This document shows, one piece after another, positions 22,801 to 34,450 of a stretch of 64,000 bases of DNA. Origin of the DNA: Sceloporus undulatus. Its lineage: Eukaryota > Chordata > Lepidosauria > Squamata > Phrynosomatidae. The stretch covers positions 123,566,437-123,630,436 of the forward strand of contig NC_056525.1 of assembly GCF_019175285.1 (NCBI RefSeq), given 5' to 3'. The stretch's first letter is position 1, and the number at the start of each line of letters is the position of its first letter. Under the pieces are notes generated by a model. That model saw nothing but the letters and a program-made list of their open reading frames with translations, did not search any database and was not told the DNA's origin. A program made the position numbers and the translations under genes.

Positions 22801-25800
22801 CCACATTATGTTGGCTGATCACCTGCTATATCTTCTGCTTGCCCTAGGTCATAACCAAGGACATGGTGAGTCTAGCAATAGATACCGTCTGCTACTATCG
22901 TATGGAGAATGCCACACTCCTTGTGACCACACTAGCCAATCTCTCTAATGCAGTCCAGCTGCTAGTACAGACCATTGCAAAGCGTTTGCTGGCACATCGG
23001 TCCCTCACTGACATCCTGATGGAAAGGAAGGGCATCAGCCAGGAGATAAAGGTGGGTAGGTTTTACTACAGCTCTCTGCGTCAGGAAGGTCTGTTGCACA
23101 GAATGACAGGACCTCCCACTGACTCCTACAAGTAGCACTAGCGAATGTATTATAACCAGTGAAAGAGCACTGGCAAGACATTGCTGTCTATATTTTCTTT
23201 TTCCTGAAAGTGCTTTCACAATCCAGAAACTCGTAAGAACTGCCTTGTTAAATCATACCAAGAAACATCTGGACCTTTAAGGGCAGCTCAAAGAAATCAA
23301 CATATCATGAGACAAACCAGCCAAGGATGCTGTAACTTTAGTTCCTATACTGAGCTGGGGGTTGGATTTGATGGTCTATGAAGCCCCTTCCAACTCTATG
23401 ATTCTAAACATAGCATGTTAACAACAACAATATGAACCAATCAAGGTAGTGTTAAAAGCAAAGTGACTAAAGGCATTCACAACCCTGTCTGAACATAAAG
23501 GTTCCTTTTTGTTGTTTATGGTTATCTCTGATTATAGCTGTGTCGACAATGAAGGTATCACATCCACCTTAAGAGCAGGTGTCCACCTTGTGATAGAAAA
23601 TCCTGTGAGTTGTGTTGTGCATGCACAATATTTCCTTCGTCTGACCTGAAGCTAATGTTAATTGGACAGCATCTTCCACTGTTTTGTGGGAAGGGGAAAA
23701 GTTCTTGTTGCTCCACTCACTTGACTAAATCGGAGGATCATTGTTGCTGTGTGCCTTCAAGTCATTTCTGACTTAAGGCAACCCTAAAACAAATCTATCA
23801 TGGGGTTTTCTTGGCAAGATTAGTTCAGAGGATGTTTGCCATTGCTATCCCCTGAGGCTGGGAGCATGTGATTTGCCCAAGACCACCGAGTGGGTTTTGC
23901 GGCTGAGCTGGGAATCAAATCCTGGTTTCTAGAGTCCTAGTCCAACACTCAAACTACTATGCCACACTGGCTCCATTAGCTTTCTTGTAGCATACTGGTT
24001 TGAACATTGAACTATTATGACTCTGAATATCTGTACTCAGCTCCAGCTCAGCCACTGGGTGAACTTGGGCAAGTAGCTTGCGCTCAGGTGAAGATAAATG
24101 GCAAACGACCTCTGAACAAAATTTGCCAAGAAAGCCCCATGTTAGGGTTGCCATACGTTGAAAACAACTTGAAGGCATACCACAATAATAAACTATTTTT
24201 ATTCATAAGGTGCCCCCAGGCAATGTACATCCTTTAAGAAGAGTCATCCCAACTAGATTTTAAGGGTTATTACAAAAGCGAGAGCAGTAAAAACAGCATC
24301 GAATTGGCTACACAAAAGATATAACTCACAAAGTTGGGTGGATTGGTCAATATATCAGAAATAGGCTAATTGTACTGTTTGTAGTCTACCGCAATACCTA
24401 CATGTTTGCTTCACATACATGGTGAGATGGGTTTTTAGAGGCTTCAGTAATTTGATTTTGGGATTTAAATTATTTCACCGCCCATTTTAAGGGGGGGGTG
24501 TTGGTGATGTATACATTTATTTGCAGCAAAAAAACATGAGCACAAGTGGACTTAGTGGAAATTTCACAAACCCACTACAAAAAGAGAGAGAGAGAGAGGT
24601 TTTATGTTTGGCTTCTAAGACCCGAGTACAAGACGCCCAGCTCTGTCAGAGCTCTAAAGAAAATCTCAATCATAGCTGAGCTGGGATTCGAACTGTGATC
24701 TCCATAACTTCACACTGTCTCAGTTGTGCACCCCCCCAAAAAAAAAACCTGCTTGTATTTCTCTAGATGCTCTCTTCTACAGCAGGCAATGTGGGGAGGC
24801 AGTAAAGTTAGTGTCTCCTTCCAGAAGACTCCACCCTCTTGTTACGATGTTATTATTCTATTTTAGCTGCTGTGGCACTATGGCATGTTGGGATTTGCAG
24901 TTTAGAGAAGGGCATTTAGAATTCTCAGCCAGCGAACTCTTTGGCCTCATTAAACTACGGATTCCAGCATTCCACAGAAGGCAGCCACAGCAGTTAAAGT
25001 AGAACAATGGCAATATAACAGTGTAGTGTGTGATAGGGCATACACAACACAACTCACAGAATTTTCTATCACTTATTGAAAGTCATTTTCACAAGAAAGA
25101 GACAGTCATTCTGCCAAGTCCCTTTTGTTTCTGATATTGGGGCATACATAACTCTAAGAATCACTGAGTTGGAAGGGATCCCTCAAATCCATTTACTTGA
25201 ACCCCACACTCCCGACAACATGTTTCTAAGAGGGAATAGGGAATTATGTTATTTGTACTCCAATTTATCCTTCCCTTAAATATTAAAGCCTTCATTATCC
25301 CTTTACTCACCTCTCCTGGGAGAAGGGAAGCAACAGCGTATACACACAACTTTCACTGCCGTTTCTCCCCTAGCTCACACACCTCTTGTTCTTCTCTTAA
25401 CAAGAGAGCAAGTTTGTGTATAGAGATTAGAGAGCTGGATTGGCCTTGAAAGATCCAGGTGCAAATCCTCACAGAACTGCAGCTGCTGTGAGAGTTAGTG
25501 ATTTCTCACAGGGAGAGCAGTTTGAAATGACTTATACTGATGCACAGAGCTTTACTGTGAGATTCAGCATTTCACTTGTAAAACCATTTTTCATCACTCA
25601 AGACACCATGGGCCCATGAAACTCACTGCATGATCCTGCATCAACTTTATCTCAACTGCATGATCCTGCATCAACTTTATCTCAACCTAGCCCTTGTTGT
25701 GATGATAAAGTCAGGAGGGAAGGAGGCATGTATACCGTTTTGAGCTCACTGGAGGAAAAGTGGAGTATAAATACAGCCAATCAAATAGCTATGTAATAAA

Positions 25801-28800
25801 TAAATCTGTTTTCCTACATCTGGTCTCAGCTTCTCAAGCATGACTTTCTCACTTCTAGTTTCCTGGTCTCTCCTGCTATCTAAATGTCAAAACTTCACCA
25901 TTCAGGGTCGCCTTTCATTTTGAGAAGATCTACGGCTAATGCTTGTGTTTTAGGTCTCACTTAAAACAGGAGTAAGCTTGGTAATTAGCAAGGGTTTCTG
26001 ATTCCCATTCTTTTAACCACATCAGCAACTAAAAACCCACAAAGATAAGTTGCTGAGATGCAGCACTTGTCAAAAACTAGGAGTGGAGCTGTGTGTGAAA
26101 GAATTTGTAGATCTGGTTGTTGTAATAATCCCAAAATCCTGAACTACAGTATGTGCTCAGAGGCACCCTGTACCTTAATTCTTAGCATGTGTCTGCCTAC
26201 TTAACGCATTACCTTTAAGGTAGCTCTGAAAACTGGACTTTAGGATTGTACTTAAGACAAAAGTCTATCCTGCAAGCCTTAAATTTTCTTCACCTTTGCC
26301 TTGAAATCTACATAACAATTTCTGGCTCTGCAGTTAGTAGCTCTCACAAAATTCATCTGCATTACATCTTGTTCTCTTTTTAAAACATACATAGCAAGCA
26401 TAGTAGTTCTGTGTCCCTTTCTATCATCTAGCACTGTTTACTTTTCCCTTTGGTTTCCTCAGCTGAGTGACACTAGAATATGTATCTACCCACGGCAAAC
26501 GCAGGCTTCAATGTACCCAAACCTATGAGGATGAAGTCTGCCAAAGGCTTTCCCCATGGTTGATGAGACAGCAAACATTTGTACCAAAATGCTCCACACC
26601 CATCAATTATTTATATTACCTATAAAGCCTTCGGTCCAGCTATTTGAAGGACTGTATCCCCTTGTATGAACCCATTAGGGTTTTAAGATCATCCAGCGGG
26701 GCCCTCCTCTCAGTCCCACCACTTTGTCAGGTGCATATGGTGGGAACAAGGGCTGCTCCCAAACTTTGGAACTCCCTTCCCAAAGAATACAGTCTGGCCC
26801 CATCCTTGTTGTATTTCTGGTAGCAAATTAAAATATTTTTGTGCTGCTAGGCCTTTACAGATCTAGATGAAGTTTGCATGCAGTTAGGAGGCCTAGAAGA
26901 TGTTAATCTCAATTTGAGCTGTTCTTAATAAACATTTTGGGCATTTTTAAAGTTCCTTGGACCACTATATAAGGCCACTACCATGAACAAACCACCATTT
27001 TTTTTGCAGGTGGCCGTGGATGCCATCACCTGTCAATGGGGGATCAAGATGGAGCGCACAGAAATGTAGGTATGGCAACAGTGTCAGTAGGGGGAATGGG
27101 GGGTGGAGGACACCCAGGTGTACATCTGGTGAGTCTGGTACAGCAGCTGGGTGAACAAAAAAGGGCATCGCACCCCTTTCTCACTTGGCCAGCAGCCAAA
27201 CAAGACATCAAATGGCAGTTGAGGGCGGTAGCACTGCCCCCCAAGCAGTGGGTGCTGGAGGGCCAGGCAAGTGAGGCACTGGGGAGACTGAGGACAGCAG
27301 GGCAGTCTACCTTCCACTGCCTACACCGCTGCACCGGGTGATGCCAAGCACAGAGACACCACTGAGGTGTGGAATGTGTGGTCTACAAGGGCAAAGTGAC
27401 AGAAAAGAGAAAGTATTTTAGGACAGGAATGGGAGAATGTGGTCCTCCAGATGTTTTAGACTACAACCTGACAATCCTTTATCCTATTTAGCCTTTCACA
27501 ATTTTCATTATTTAGATTTAGATTTTTGTTGAAATTTTGACATAGATGAAATTGAATAAGAACAGCTAAACTTAGCAGCTCTTTACGTTTTTATCATATG
27601 CATATAAGCAGAACATTATCCTGAATTTTCCATCATAGGAGGCTGTATATTGTTCCCCTTTTGGTTAGTACTCCTTATAAATCTTTACCAAGCAATATAC
27701 AATTAATTGCGGTTGGTCCTGTTTCTATGAGCTTGGACTTGTAATAACTTTTTACTCTTATGTATCTTTTATAGTTGACAAGTCCTTGATGTGTTATTGA
27801 CTTGTACAGCACTGTCATTCTTGCAGCAAATTCCTCTCTCTTGACAAGAAGCAACAGTGACTGATATTTGCCTTGAAAATGCATTATCTGTGGTTGTACA
27901 ATTCCCTTCACCCTTACCATGTCACCATTGATAATCCTAATTCCAGCTATATGGTGCCATGGGGTCCCTTCCTAATAGCTAGGGAAAGAGGTACAGAACA
28001 AAATAAACTGATTTTCAGAGATTGCCAGGTGATCTCTCCCCATTTATTCTTGTCGCTGCCACAAGTAGACAGCCAAGAAGAGCAGCGACTATCAATTAAT
28101 CTTGTCAAATATATCTATATTTTATCATAAAGTGCAACCAACAGCTGTTTAAAGTTGTTTTTGGAAATTCCAGCAGTCACTGTCTCTCCTCTGTGATAGA
28201 ATTGGAAGGAACAAAGCTGATGTAAAAATATAGCTCATTGTCAGTGGCAGTGTTCAGACCACTGTATTGCTAAGGAATGAGTAGGGAGGGACAATGGTAA
28301 GGCACCTAGATCAATATCCCAAATGTTCTGTTATGAAGCTAATCAGCCATGTAGAAGGTGTCTATTCCCTCTCTGCTATAGCCGAAAGTCTGTTCCTAAG
28401 CTGGAGGATTGTTTTTGATTTGAGACAGCAGCTCCAGCCTTCAGGGTGTCCATTTTTATTTCAGTAAAGACATACAGCTGCCGGCTGACCTTCGGGAGTC
28501 ATTGACTGCACAAGCTGAAGCCCAGAGGCAGGCCACTGTGAGGGTAAGCCAACAGCATGCTCATGCTAAGGGTCTTGTTTTTAAAGGGCTTTCTTCCCTG
28601 TTCCCTTCAGGTCAAATGACTACTAATTCCAAATATCAGTTTACATACAAGACAGCAGTGGTTTATACCCTGTGAGAATATAAAGTGCCATGGACATTCA
28701 CTACATCTTCTTTCCATACCCTTGTATGTTTGGGAGCAAGCAATTGTTGATGTTCTCTACTGATGCTCCAGCCTAGTGATCAAGGGTTCCTCCCTCCTCT

Positions 28801-30088
28801 TATACTATCTCTCTCATTATTCTCTTCCTGTGTAAACTGAGGAACTAGGGATTGTTTAACCCCTTTCTCAGTGCAAACAAATGCTTTTGCAGAGCCCTTC
28901 TGCTTCATTTAGCTTGACTGCTCAAGCTAAGACAAAGGGCTCTTTCACTACACAGAGCAGAAGTAGGGACTTGCCATGCAATCTTTGGTAAAGAAGTTTC
29001 CTTAAGCATCCTAGATGCTACTTTAACGAAAGGAAAAATTCTACCAAAGCATCAGTTCAAGATTTTGGGCTGAGGAAAGTGTGTTTGAAAAACATTTCCA
29101 TACATCTTGCATTGTGTGGGGATGTGTCACTGGCTGGCCCTTCAGTTCTTATTCATTCAAAATGTGGGCCTTATTAATTCATATTTGTTAATGTGGTGTT
29201 AGTTACTATAATTTCAGATTACCCACTGCTTCAATAGAATTGGTCATGTGAGGTGAAATGTGTCACAAAACAATGGCCTTTTGGAGCTGAGCCTGAAAAT
29301 CTATGTAGCAGAGGTTTGACAGAGTGTATTTCCAGTACAGCCTCTCAGCATTGCTATCATTTGTCCATTTCCTTTTTGCAAAGAATCCAGATGGCAGTAG
29401 CTGCATCCGCTCTGCAGAAATAATCTAATTTGACATCACTTTAACTGCCATGGCCCAGTGCTATGGAATTCTGAGAACTGTAGTTTTGTGAGATGCTTAG
29501 CCTTCTCTGTCAGAGAGCTCTGGTGCCACAAGGAAACTACAAATCTCAGGATTCCATAGCACTGAGCCCTGACAGTTAAAGTGGTGTCAAACTGGATTAT
29601 TTCTGTAGGGTGCAGAAGCTAAACCAAAGAGCCAAAATTTGCACAGTGAATACTGTGAAGGACTTTTATAGAAAGGGACTTCAAAGTAAATATTGTAGAT
29701 ATAGCAGAATCTGATTTAATTTTGCTTCCAGCTGAAGAAAAGAAAAGGTGTCAATAACACTGAAGAGTTCTATTGTGGAAACACTGAAATATCCTTAAAT
29801 GGCCTTGCATTTTAGGTGATAGCTGCTGAAGGAGAAAAGGCCGCCTCTGAATCCCTGAAGATGGCAGCTGAGATACTGTCCCACACACCGGCTGCAATCC
29901 CACTCCGTTACCTTCAGCTGTTGCAAAACTTGACTGGAGAGAAACGTTCCACTTTTATTTTACCATTACCTTTTGATGTTCCGAATCTTGCATCAGTAGT
30001 GAGCTCAAAATTCATCAGCTGCAATCCCTCTTCAGATACTACCAACCACCCAGAGGTTCCAAAGGACAAGGATTCACCCATGCTTTAG
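18357..30088 (+). CDS. NPHS2: NPHS2, podocin (complete, eight exons)
   Basis: Podocin is a stomatin/prohibitin-family protein of the podocyte slit diaphragm. It forms oligomers in cholesterol-rich membrane and recruits nephrin and CD2AP. Exons: 18357-18639, 19594-19697, 20701-20773, 21650-21732, 22848-23051, 27010-27065, 28465-28543, 29816-30088. Lengths of exons 2-7 (104, 73, 83, 204, 56, 79 bp) equal the human ones. The product is 384 residues (human 383). Residues 1-94 are a basic cytosolic tail, about 105-126 a membrane hairpin, about 127-285 the PHB domain, and the rest a coiled C-terminal tail ending DSPML as in human. C104 (palmitoylation site in human), P121 (hairpin turn) and R141 (human R138, a disease hot spot) are kept. 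All junctions are AG/GT with continuous phase. Confidence 0.98.
18883..19116. mobile_element. Palindromic Harbinger-like MITE in NPHS2 intron 1
   Basis: 234 bp, GGCCCATACAGACAGGCC to GGCTTGTCTGTACAGGGCC, almost self-complementary throughout. The 3-bp duplication is not preserved here. Confidence 0.8.
19594..19697 (+). CDS. NPHS2: NPHS2 exon 2 (membrane hairpin)
   Basis: Residues 95-129. [20 protein letters not shown] is the hydrophobic hairpin with the turn proline at residue 121 and the cysteine at 104. Acceptor TTTAG, donor GTAAGG. Confidence 0.98.
19778..20001. mobile_element. pogo-like MITE in NPHS2 intron 2
   Basis: CAGTTGGTCC to GGCCCATTG between TA/TA, the same family as 50243-50478. 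A (TA)n(CA)n microsatellite sits at 19833-19863. Confidence 0.7.
20025..20640. other. NPHS2 intron 2, decayed DNA-transposon scraps
   Basis: 20025-20145 resembles a hAT MITE (GATGTTGGGCTGCAATTCCT). 20358-20640 begins GGGCCAGTCCTATCATTAGG and may be another. Ends are not resolved. Confidence 0.35.
20701..20773 (+). CDS. NPHS2: NPHS2 exon 3 (PHB domain start)
   Basis: Residues 130-153 plus one base, with [20 protein letters not shown]. Acceptor TATCAG, donor GTAAGT. The arginine at residue 141 corresponds to human R138. Confidence 0.98.
21650..21732 (+). CDS. NPHS2: NPHS2 exon 4
   Basis: Completes the Gly codon shared with exon 3 and encodes [17 protein letters not shown], then KTLEIPFYE, through residue 181. 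Acceptor AACAG, donor GTAAGC. This is the conserved PHB strand segment. Confidence 0.98.
21874..22106. mobile_element. Palindromic Harbinger-like MITE in NPHS2 intron 4
   Basis: 233 bp, GGCCTGATACAGACAGCC to GGCCGTCTGTATAGGGCC, with TGA/TGA duplication at 21871-21873 and 22107-22109. Confidence 0.85.
22255..22480 (+). repeat. tRNA-derived SINE in NPHS2 intron 4
   Basis: A B-box-like GGGTTCAAAACCCC is at about 22311-22324 with an A-box-like stretch upstream. The body has CTTGCCAAGAAAAGCCTAGA and the tail is ACAATAACAATA. It is not a tRNA gene. Confidence 0.75.
22848..23051 (+). CDS. NPHS2: NPHS2 exon 5
   Basis: 204 bp, phase 0/0, residues 182-249. It includes [11 protein letters not shown] and [17 protein letters not shown], close to human, the latter spanning the human R229 region. 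Acceptor CCTAG, donor GTGGGT. Confidence 0.98.
23335..23405 (+). repeat. CR1 3'-end fragment
   Basis: GGGGTTGGATTTGATGGTCT then CCAACTCTATGATTCTA, the CR1 terminal octamer region, in NPHS2 intron 5. Confidence 0.75.
23735..23985 (-). repeat. tRNA-derived SINE, minus strand
   Basis: About 250 bp running from TTGTTGCTGTGTGCCTTCAA to CACTGGCTCC, the reverse orientation of the 22255 family. An adjacent plus-strand partial copy lies at 23986-24185. Confidence 0.75.
24841..25019. mobile_element. Palindromic MITE in NPHS2 intron 5
   Basis: 179 bp with 36-bp inverted ends (TTTTAGCTGCTGTGGC and its inverse GCCACAGCAGTTAAAG). The interior has CATGTTGGGATTTGCAGT, resembling the ZNF143 motif. Confidence 0.7.
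25155..25220 (-). repeat. CR1 3'-end fragment, minus strand
   Basis: AGAATCACTGAGTTGGAAGG then CCCCACACTCCCGACA, the reversed CR1 tail. Confidence 0.65.
25625..25684. repeat. 30-bp tandem duplication
   Basis: Two exact copies of a 30-base unit beginning ACTGCATGATCCTGCATCAA. Confidence 0.95.
26615..26940 (+). repeat. LINE 3' ORF2 fragment
   Basis: The broken frame resembles the last part of LINE ORF2 (motif around FGTPFPKN, like the ...LWNSLP... region) in NPHS2 intron 5, just before exon 6. Confidence 0.45.
27010..27065 (+). CDS. NPHS2: NPHS2 exon 6
   Basis: 56 bp, residues 250-267 plus two bases: [18 protein letters not shown]. Acceptor TTGCAG, donor GTAGGT. It follows a 4-kb intron 5, the longest in this gene. 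Confidence 0.97.
27066..28464. other. NPHS2 intron 6
   Basis: 27070-27370 is GC-rich and may be a decayed DNA element. 27420-27475 looks like a hAT end. The rest is AT-rich and unrecognised. Confidence 0.35.
28465..28543 (+). CDS. NPHS2: NPHS2 exon 7
   Basis: 79 bp through residue 294: [20 protein letters not shown] then RQATVR. The AEAQRQA stretch is the family's oligomerisation helix. Acceptor TTTCAG, donor GTAAGC. Confidence 0.97.
28544..29398. other. NPHS2 intron 7, nothing recognised
   Basis: No exon or clear repeat before the MITE at 29399. Confidence 0.45.
29399..29620. mobile_element. Palindromic MITE (CACACTGCAG family) in NPHS2 intron 7
   Basis: AGCTGCATCCGCTCTGCAG to the degenerate inverse. 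Two inverted ZNF143-like motifs at 29465-29484 (minus) and 29536-29555 (plus). Confidence 0.8.
29816..30088 (+). CDS. NPHS2: NPHS2 exon 8 (last coding exon)
   Basis: Residues 295-384 and stop TAG at 30086-30088. It starts [20 protein letters not shown], as in human with M for V, and ends KDSPML. Acceptor TTTTAG. Confidence 0.98.
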   Translation: MIAAEGEKAASESLKMAAEILSHTPAAIPLRYLQLLQNLTGEKRSTFILPLPFDVPNLASVVSSKFISCNPSSDTTNHPEVPKDKDSPML

Positions 30089-30170
30089 GGAGTCAGCAAA
30101 AATCTGAAGAATTCCAATGTCAAGCCCTGTCTCCTGGTGATGTTATTAAATCCATGACATCTTTTTGTCT

Positions 30171-30176
30171 AATAAA
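30171..30176 (+). terminator. NPHS2 candidate polyadenylation signal
   Basis: Canonical AATAAA 83 bp after the NPHS2 stop. It implies an unusually short 3' UTR of roughly 100 bp if used. Confidence 0.5.
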
Positions 30177-30409
30177 ATTAAATCTTTTCCTTAAATTTTT
30201 AGAACACTTGGTGTTGTTCAAGAGATCAAAAGGCTTCTCTACATATTGGCAAGTACCAAAGCAAGCTGTAGGTAATGGGGATTACAAGAGAGAGAAAAAC
30301 GTATTTCAGGATGTTGGTCAGTTTGCAAAGGAATCTTGTTGCACCTTTGAGACTATTCTGTCCATTTTGTTTAACAGAAAGAAGAAAGCTGGTAGCATGA
30401 GCTTTCGAA

Positions 30410-30750
30410 GGTAAAGGTAAAGATATTCCCATTGACAAGGTTGTCAAGTCATGTCCGACCATAGCGGGAAGTGCTCATCTCCGTTACTAAGCCGAAGAGC
30501 CGACGTTGTCAGAGACTACTCTATGATCATGTGGCCAGCATGATTGCACAGAACACTGTTTACCTTCCCACCAAAGTGGTACCTATTTATCTACTTGCAT
30601 TTGCATGCTTTTGAACTACTAGGTTGGCAGAAGCTGGTGCTGGGAGCTCACCCCATCATGCGGCACTCAGGCCTCGAACTGCCAACCTGCCAATCTTGCC
30701 ATCAACAGTCAGTGTCTTAAGCAGTTGAGCCCCACAGAAACAGACCTCTA
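30410..30750 (-). repeat. Lizard tRNA-derived SINE, minus strand
   Basis: About 340 bp starting GGTAAAGGTAAAGATATTCC. It includes CTCATCTCCGTTACTAAGCC and GCCGAAGAGCCGACGTTGTC and ends in tRNA-like CAGTTGAGCCCC. A short dispersed repeat (CATGAGCTTTCGAAG...CATGCTATCAGC) flanks it on both sides, so it inserted into that repeat. Confidence 0.75.
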
Positions 30751-30899
30751 GGTCCCCACTCCAGCTCATGCATCTGAAGTAGACTGAAGTTTATGAAAGC
30801 TCATGCTATCAGCTTCTTTCTTTCAATTAGTCTCAAGGTGCTACAAGATCCCTTTGAGTACTGATTTTCCAGACTAACATGTCTCTGAATTCTACCACC

Positions 30900-32816
30900 T
30901 TAAAATGTTAAGAAGATGGTTTTTTGAACAAATGGAAGATCAACTTTTCAGCTCTAGTTTTTGCTCCTTTTTAATAGGAAGTACAGCCAGTCTCAGTGGT
31001 CTATGTTTATATATGATTGGCAGGCAGTTTGGTGGGTCTGTATACAGCTTAAAAAATCTTGAGCCCACTGTGGTATTGTGAGCATTGACTGGTTTTAAAT
31101 ATGGTGAGCTTGGTTCGAATCCTTAATCAGCCAAAAAGCTCTCAGGATTAACTATGAGCCACTTGCTTCCTCAGCCTCACCTGCTTTATAAGGTTGTTGG
31201 GAAGATAAAATGATGGGGGAGAACCATGCATGCTTTGCTTTATATCTTGAAGAAAGAGCTAGACAACAATGCATGGGTCCTCAGGAAGTGATTTTAACTA
31301 ACCCTCTTACCTTTACTATTATCCGTTCATTAAATTCTTCATGCTTGTCTTTCAATACAGACACGATGCATAATATGAAGATGAGCACAAGTAGTGATGA
31401 TGAATGGTGGAGTCACAAAAGCAATGCGAAGTGAATTAGGCTATTACCCAACACCCACACGGCATCTTGGGTTTGGCTATGACGCATCCTATCTGAACTG
31501 GCTGACCCATTCGCACAACACAAATGAAGTTTGGGAACTTGCTGTGAAAGCTCTTTCCTGTCTGTTTATTTAAATTGTTAATTAGCTCAGGGAGTAGCTC
31601 TGTCTGTCATTAATGCCAACAAAGGACATACACCAGCTGTACCAACTCCTTGAGCAAAGGGTCAAGGAAGGTGCCTGGGTGGCCCCATTCAATACCAGCT
31701 GGCAGCTCCGTCAGCATGTTCCAAAACTGTTTCATTTTCTAGTTATGTGTACACTTCTCGTCCACCTGATTTTGCAGACAAGGGGAAAACAAGCTGGCAA
31801 TCTCTAGTAATAGCAAAGGAAATAGAAAGCAGTAGTGGCTGGACAATCATACATTGTTCCTAGTGCTCTGCCACAAGAAAAATCCATCATTAAAACTTGT
31901 TTCCTTAACTATTTCTCTTTCAGCTCCATACATGTTTTTGTGCTGATCCCAACCAAAACAACTGATAGAAGAACTTTTGAACTCAAAATTGCAAATAGGG
32001 TGTTATGTTGAACAACAGAATAAAGTATAAAAACTTAAACTTATATATACCAACCTGATGTATTTTCAGTAGCAGGTGAACATTCTTATATTTAACCAGG
32101 CCTTGTGAGGTATTTTAAGAAAGTAGAACTCTTGGTTTGCTGTTGTGTTTTTACAGCAATCTCAGTTTTTGTAATCAGATTTTTAAAATGTGACCTTATT
32201 TTATTCTATTAAGTTTGCGTACCACCTCTGGAGGCTTTGGGTGACAAAGCAAACTATTACATTTCTTAACTTGATAATAAATGATAGTCTATTAAATCTG
32301 CAGAGTAGATGGTTGCCAAACCTGTGTTCTTGTGTTCAAAATATTCTAAAGGTGAAACCATTGTCACAACTAGCAGGACAAGTGTTTTTCTTTTCAAGAC
32401 AGTCATACCTTTGTGCTGAAAAGAGGGAACATGTCATATAGCTGAAAGCTTGTGTGAGGGAGCTTGCAAGGCTGTAATAGAACTTATGGGAATAGGCCTA
32501 CATATTTAGGGTTTCTTCCAGTATTACATTTTCCTGTTGTTAAGATATAGGTGCCTACAAGTAGGTAGAATATATCATACACTTATATAACATGTAAATG
32601 GTCAATGAGCATGCTACACACAGGCATTGCAATACATAATTCATGATTCAGACTGTGAATGGCTACTGGTATGTTCTCACACCACTGCTCATCATTTGAA
32701 CATCATTTCTTTTTTCTTCAACTATTTTAGTGTACAGGTTGTGTCTCCCTTCATCAGTATCACAGTGAAGACCTGTGATATTTACAACAGCAAACTGGCT
32801 TTATTTTCTTCACCAA
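30900..32816. other. Intergenic NPHS2-AXDND1, nothing recognised
   Basis: AT-rich sequence between the convergent genes. Only short open frames without family resemblance. Confidence 0.45.
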
Positions 32817-33037
32817 GGTCCAAAACACACTGCAGAAACAAACCCATCTGAGACCGCTTTAACTACCCTGGCTCAATGTTAGAGAATTCTGGGAATTGTA
32901 GTTTTGTGAGGCATGTAGCCTTCTCTGTGAGAGAGCTCTGGTTTCACAGTAAACTACAGTTCCTAGGGTTCCTTAGCACTGAGCCAGGGCAGTTAAAGTG
33001 GTTTCAAACTGTATTATTTCTGCAGTGTGTTTGGACC
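32817..33037. mobile_element. Palindromic MITE (GGTCCAAAACACACTGCAG family)
   Basis: 221 bp palindrome. ZNF143-like motifs at 32902-32884 (minus: ACTACAATTCCCAGAATTC) and 32953-32972 (plus). Confidence 0.85.
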
Positions 33038-34355
33038 ATAGAGAGATGTGGAGGATGACAAGAGATTTTTGGTGCTTCACCCACCCAATGCAAACAGACC
33101 CTCCTGCCCATGTTTTCTATATATACCAAAGGATTAGGAAAAGTGAAGATATAATTCTAAGTAACTACTGTATATGAAAACTCTCATAGGACTTTTATCA
33201 CACGGGAACCTATGTGTTTCCATCCCAAAAATGATTAAAGTGTTGGCATCCCAGAAAAGCAAGTCAATTTGCTAATGCTTATCACACACAGCGCACAACA
33301 AGGGGTTAAAAGCACATTACTTTTTTTGCGCATGCTCCAAACTGTCATTTCCACAAGTGCATACACACACATGATCCACAAAGGGAAGGGAAACTGGGGA
33401 GAAAAATCCTCTTTGCCCCAGAAGCTGTTTCAGAGGAAGGAAGGCTGAGGTTTTCCTTTGCAAACTCCCATAAAACCAAAAACACATGCACACCAGAGGG
33501 AAAGAGGAGATGGCTGCTCCATAAACCTGCCTGATTCCAGCAAGGGCTGAACCTCCCAAATGCCCTCCTTCTCCTGGACATGTCTTCCATTTCTCCCTCC
33601 TCTACAGGAGGAATCCCCAAACCTCTTCCCTCTCGCTCTCTCACCAGCTGTTCCCTGCTGCAGGAGGAAGGAAACCAGGTGTGTGAGGGAAAGAGTTGTG
33701 TGTGTGTGTCCCTTTAAGAACAAAGCTTTCTCCCTCTCCTTGGTACAGCAAGGAACCCTGAGAAATGTGGGAATAGGAATGATGGGGAACTTGGTTTTCA
33801 GATTGCTGCAATTACGTGAAGAGAGCGAATTCACAAATGAAATGGAAATGCAAATAGGGTAGTTTTGTGAAAATGCTTATTTCCTGATTCACCTCACTTT
33901 CTGTCTGGAGTCTGACCGATTTGTGCACAGCATCGTCTGAAAAGCAACTGCTAAATTGTCCCTAATGCCCTGGATTTTGACCAGTTTAACCAATTTTCCC
34001 TGTGTGAAAAAGTCCTTAGTAGAAGATACTCCAAAATCTCTTCCAGGGAATCTGAAAATATAAAGAAAAACAATAAGCCAAAATCTTCTCATTAAGTTAA
34101 TTCTTAAATTCAACCTCCAGGTGAATGCACTGACATGCCAGAACAGAGAGCGAGAGAGAGAGAGACACTGCATCCTGAACCTTGAATATTTTCTAAATAA
34201 ATAATAACACTCAGGAAACAGGCCCAGAATGTTCAGTCAATTCCTGTCCATGTATTTACTGATACAGAACTTGTTAGGTAGTTGAACTCCAGAGATTTAC
34301 AACCCACATATTGTGCTATGCATAAGAGTCAAAGGTTTGCTTCTAATCCTCCTCA
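33038..34355. other. Downstream of AXDND1, no gene supported
   Basis: Open frames at 33345-33834 lack family resemblance. A (GA)n run is at 34147-34165. The AXDND1 3' UTR must start here. Confidence 0.4.
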
Positions 34356-34450
34356 TCAGCGTTTAGGTTTGGTGGATTTCTTAACACGTGTGCTCGTTTT
34401 AGTAGAACCAGGCCGTAAAGATGTATCAAGCTTTTTCTTAGAAGGGACTT
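34356..34450 (-). CDS. AXDND1: AXDND1 last coding exon
   Basis: 95 bp, acceptor TTGCAG. It encodes a Lys/Ser/Thr-rich basic tail ending TRVKKSTKPKR, with TGA at 34358-34356. No canonical AATAAA is seen on the minus strand in the next 400 bp, so the 3' end is unresolved. Confidence 0.85.

Noticed and set aside
33430-33834. 134-residue minus-strand frame downstream of AXDND1
   Set aside because: No domain, overlapping open frames on both strands, no splice context.
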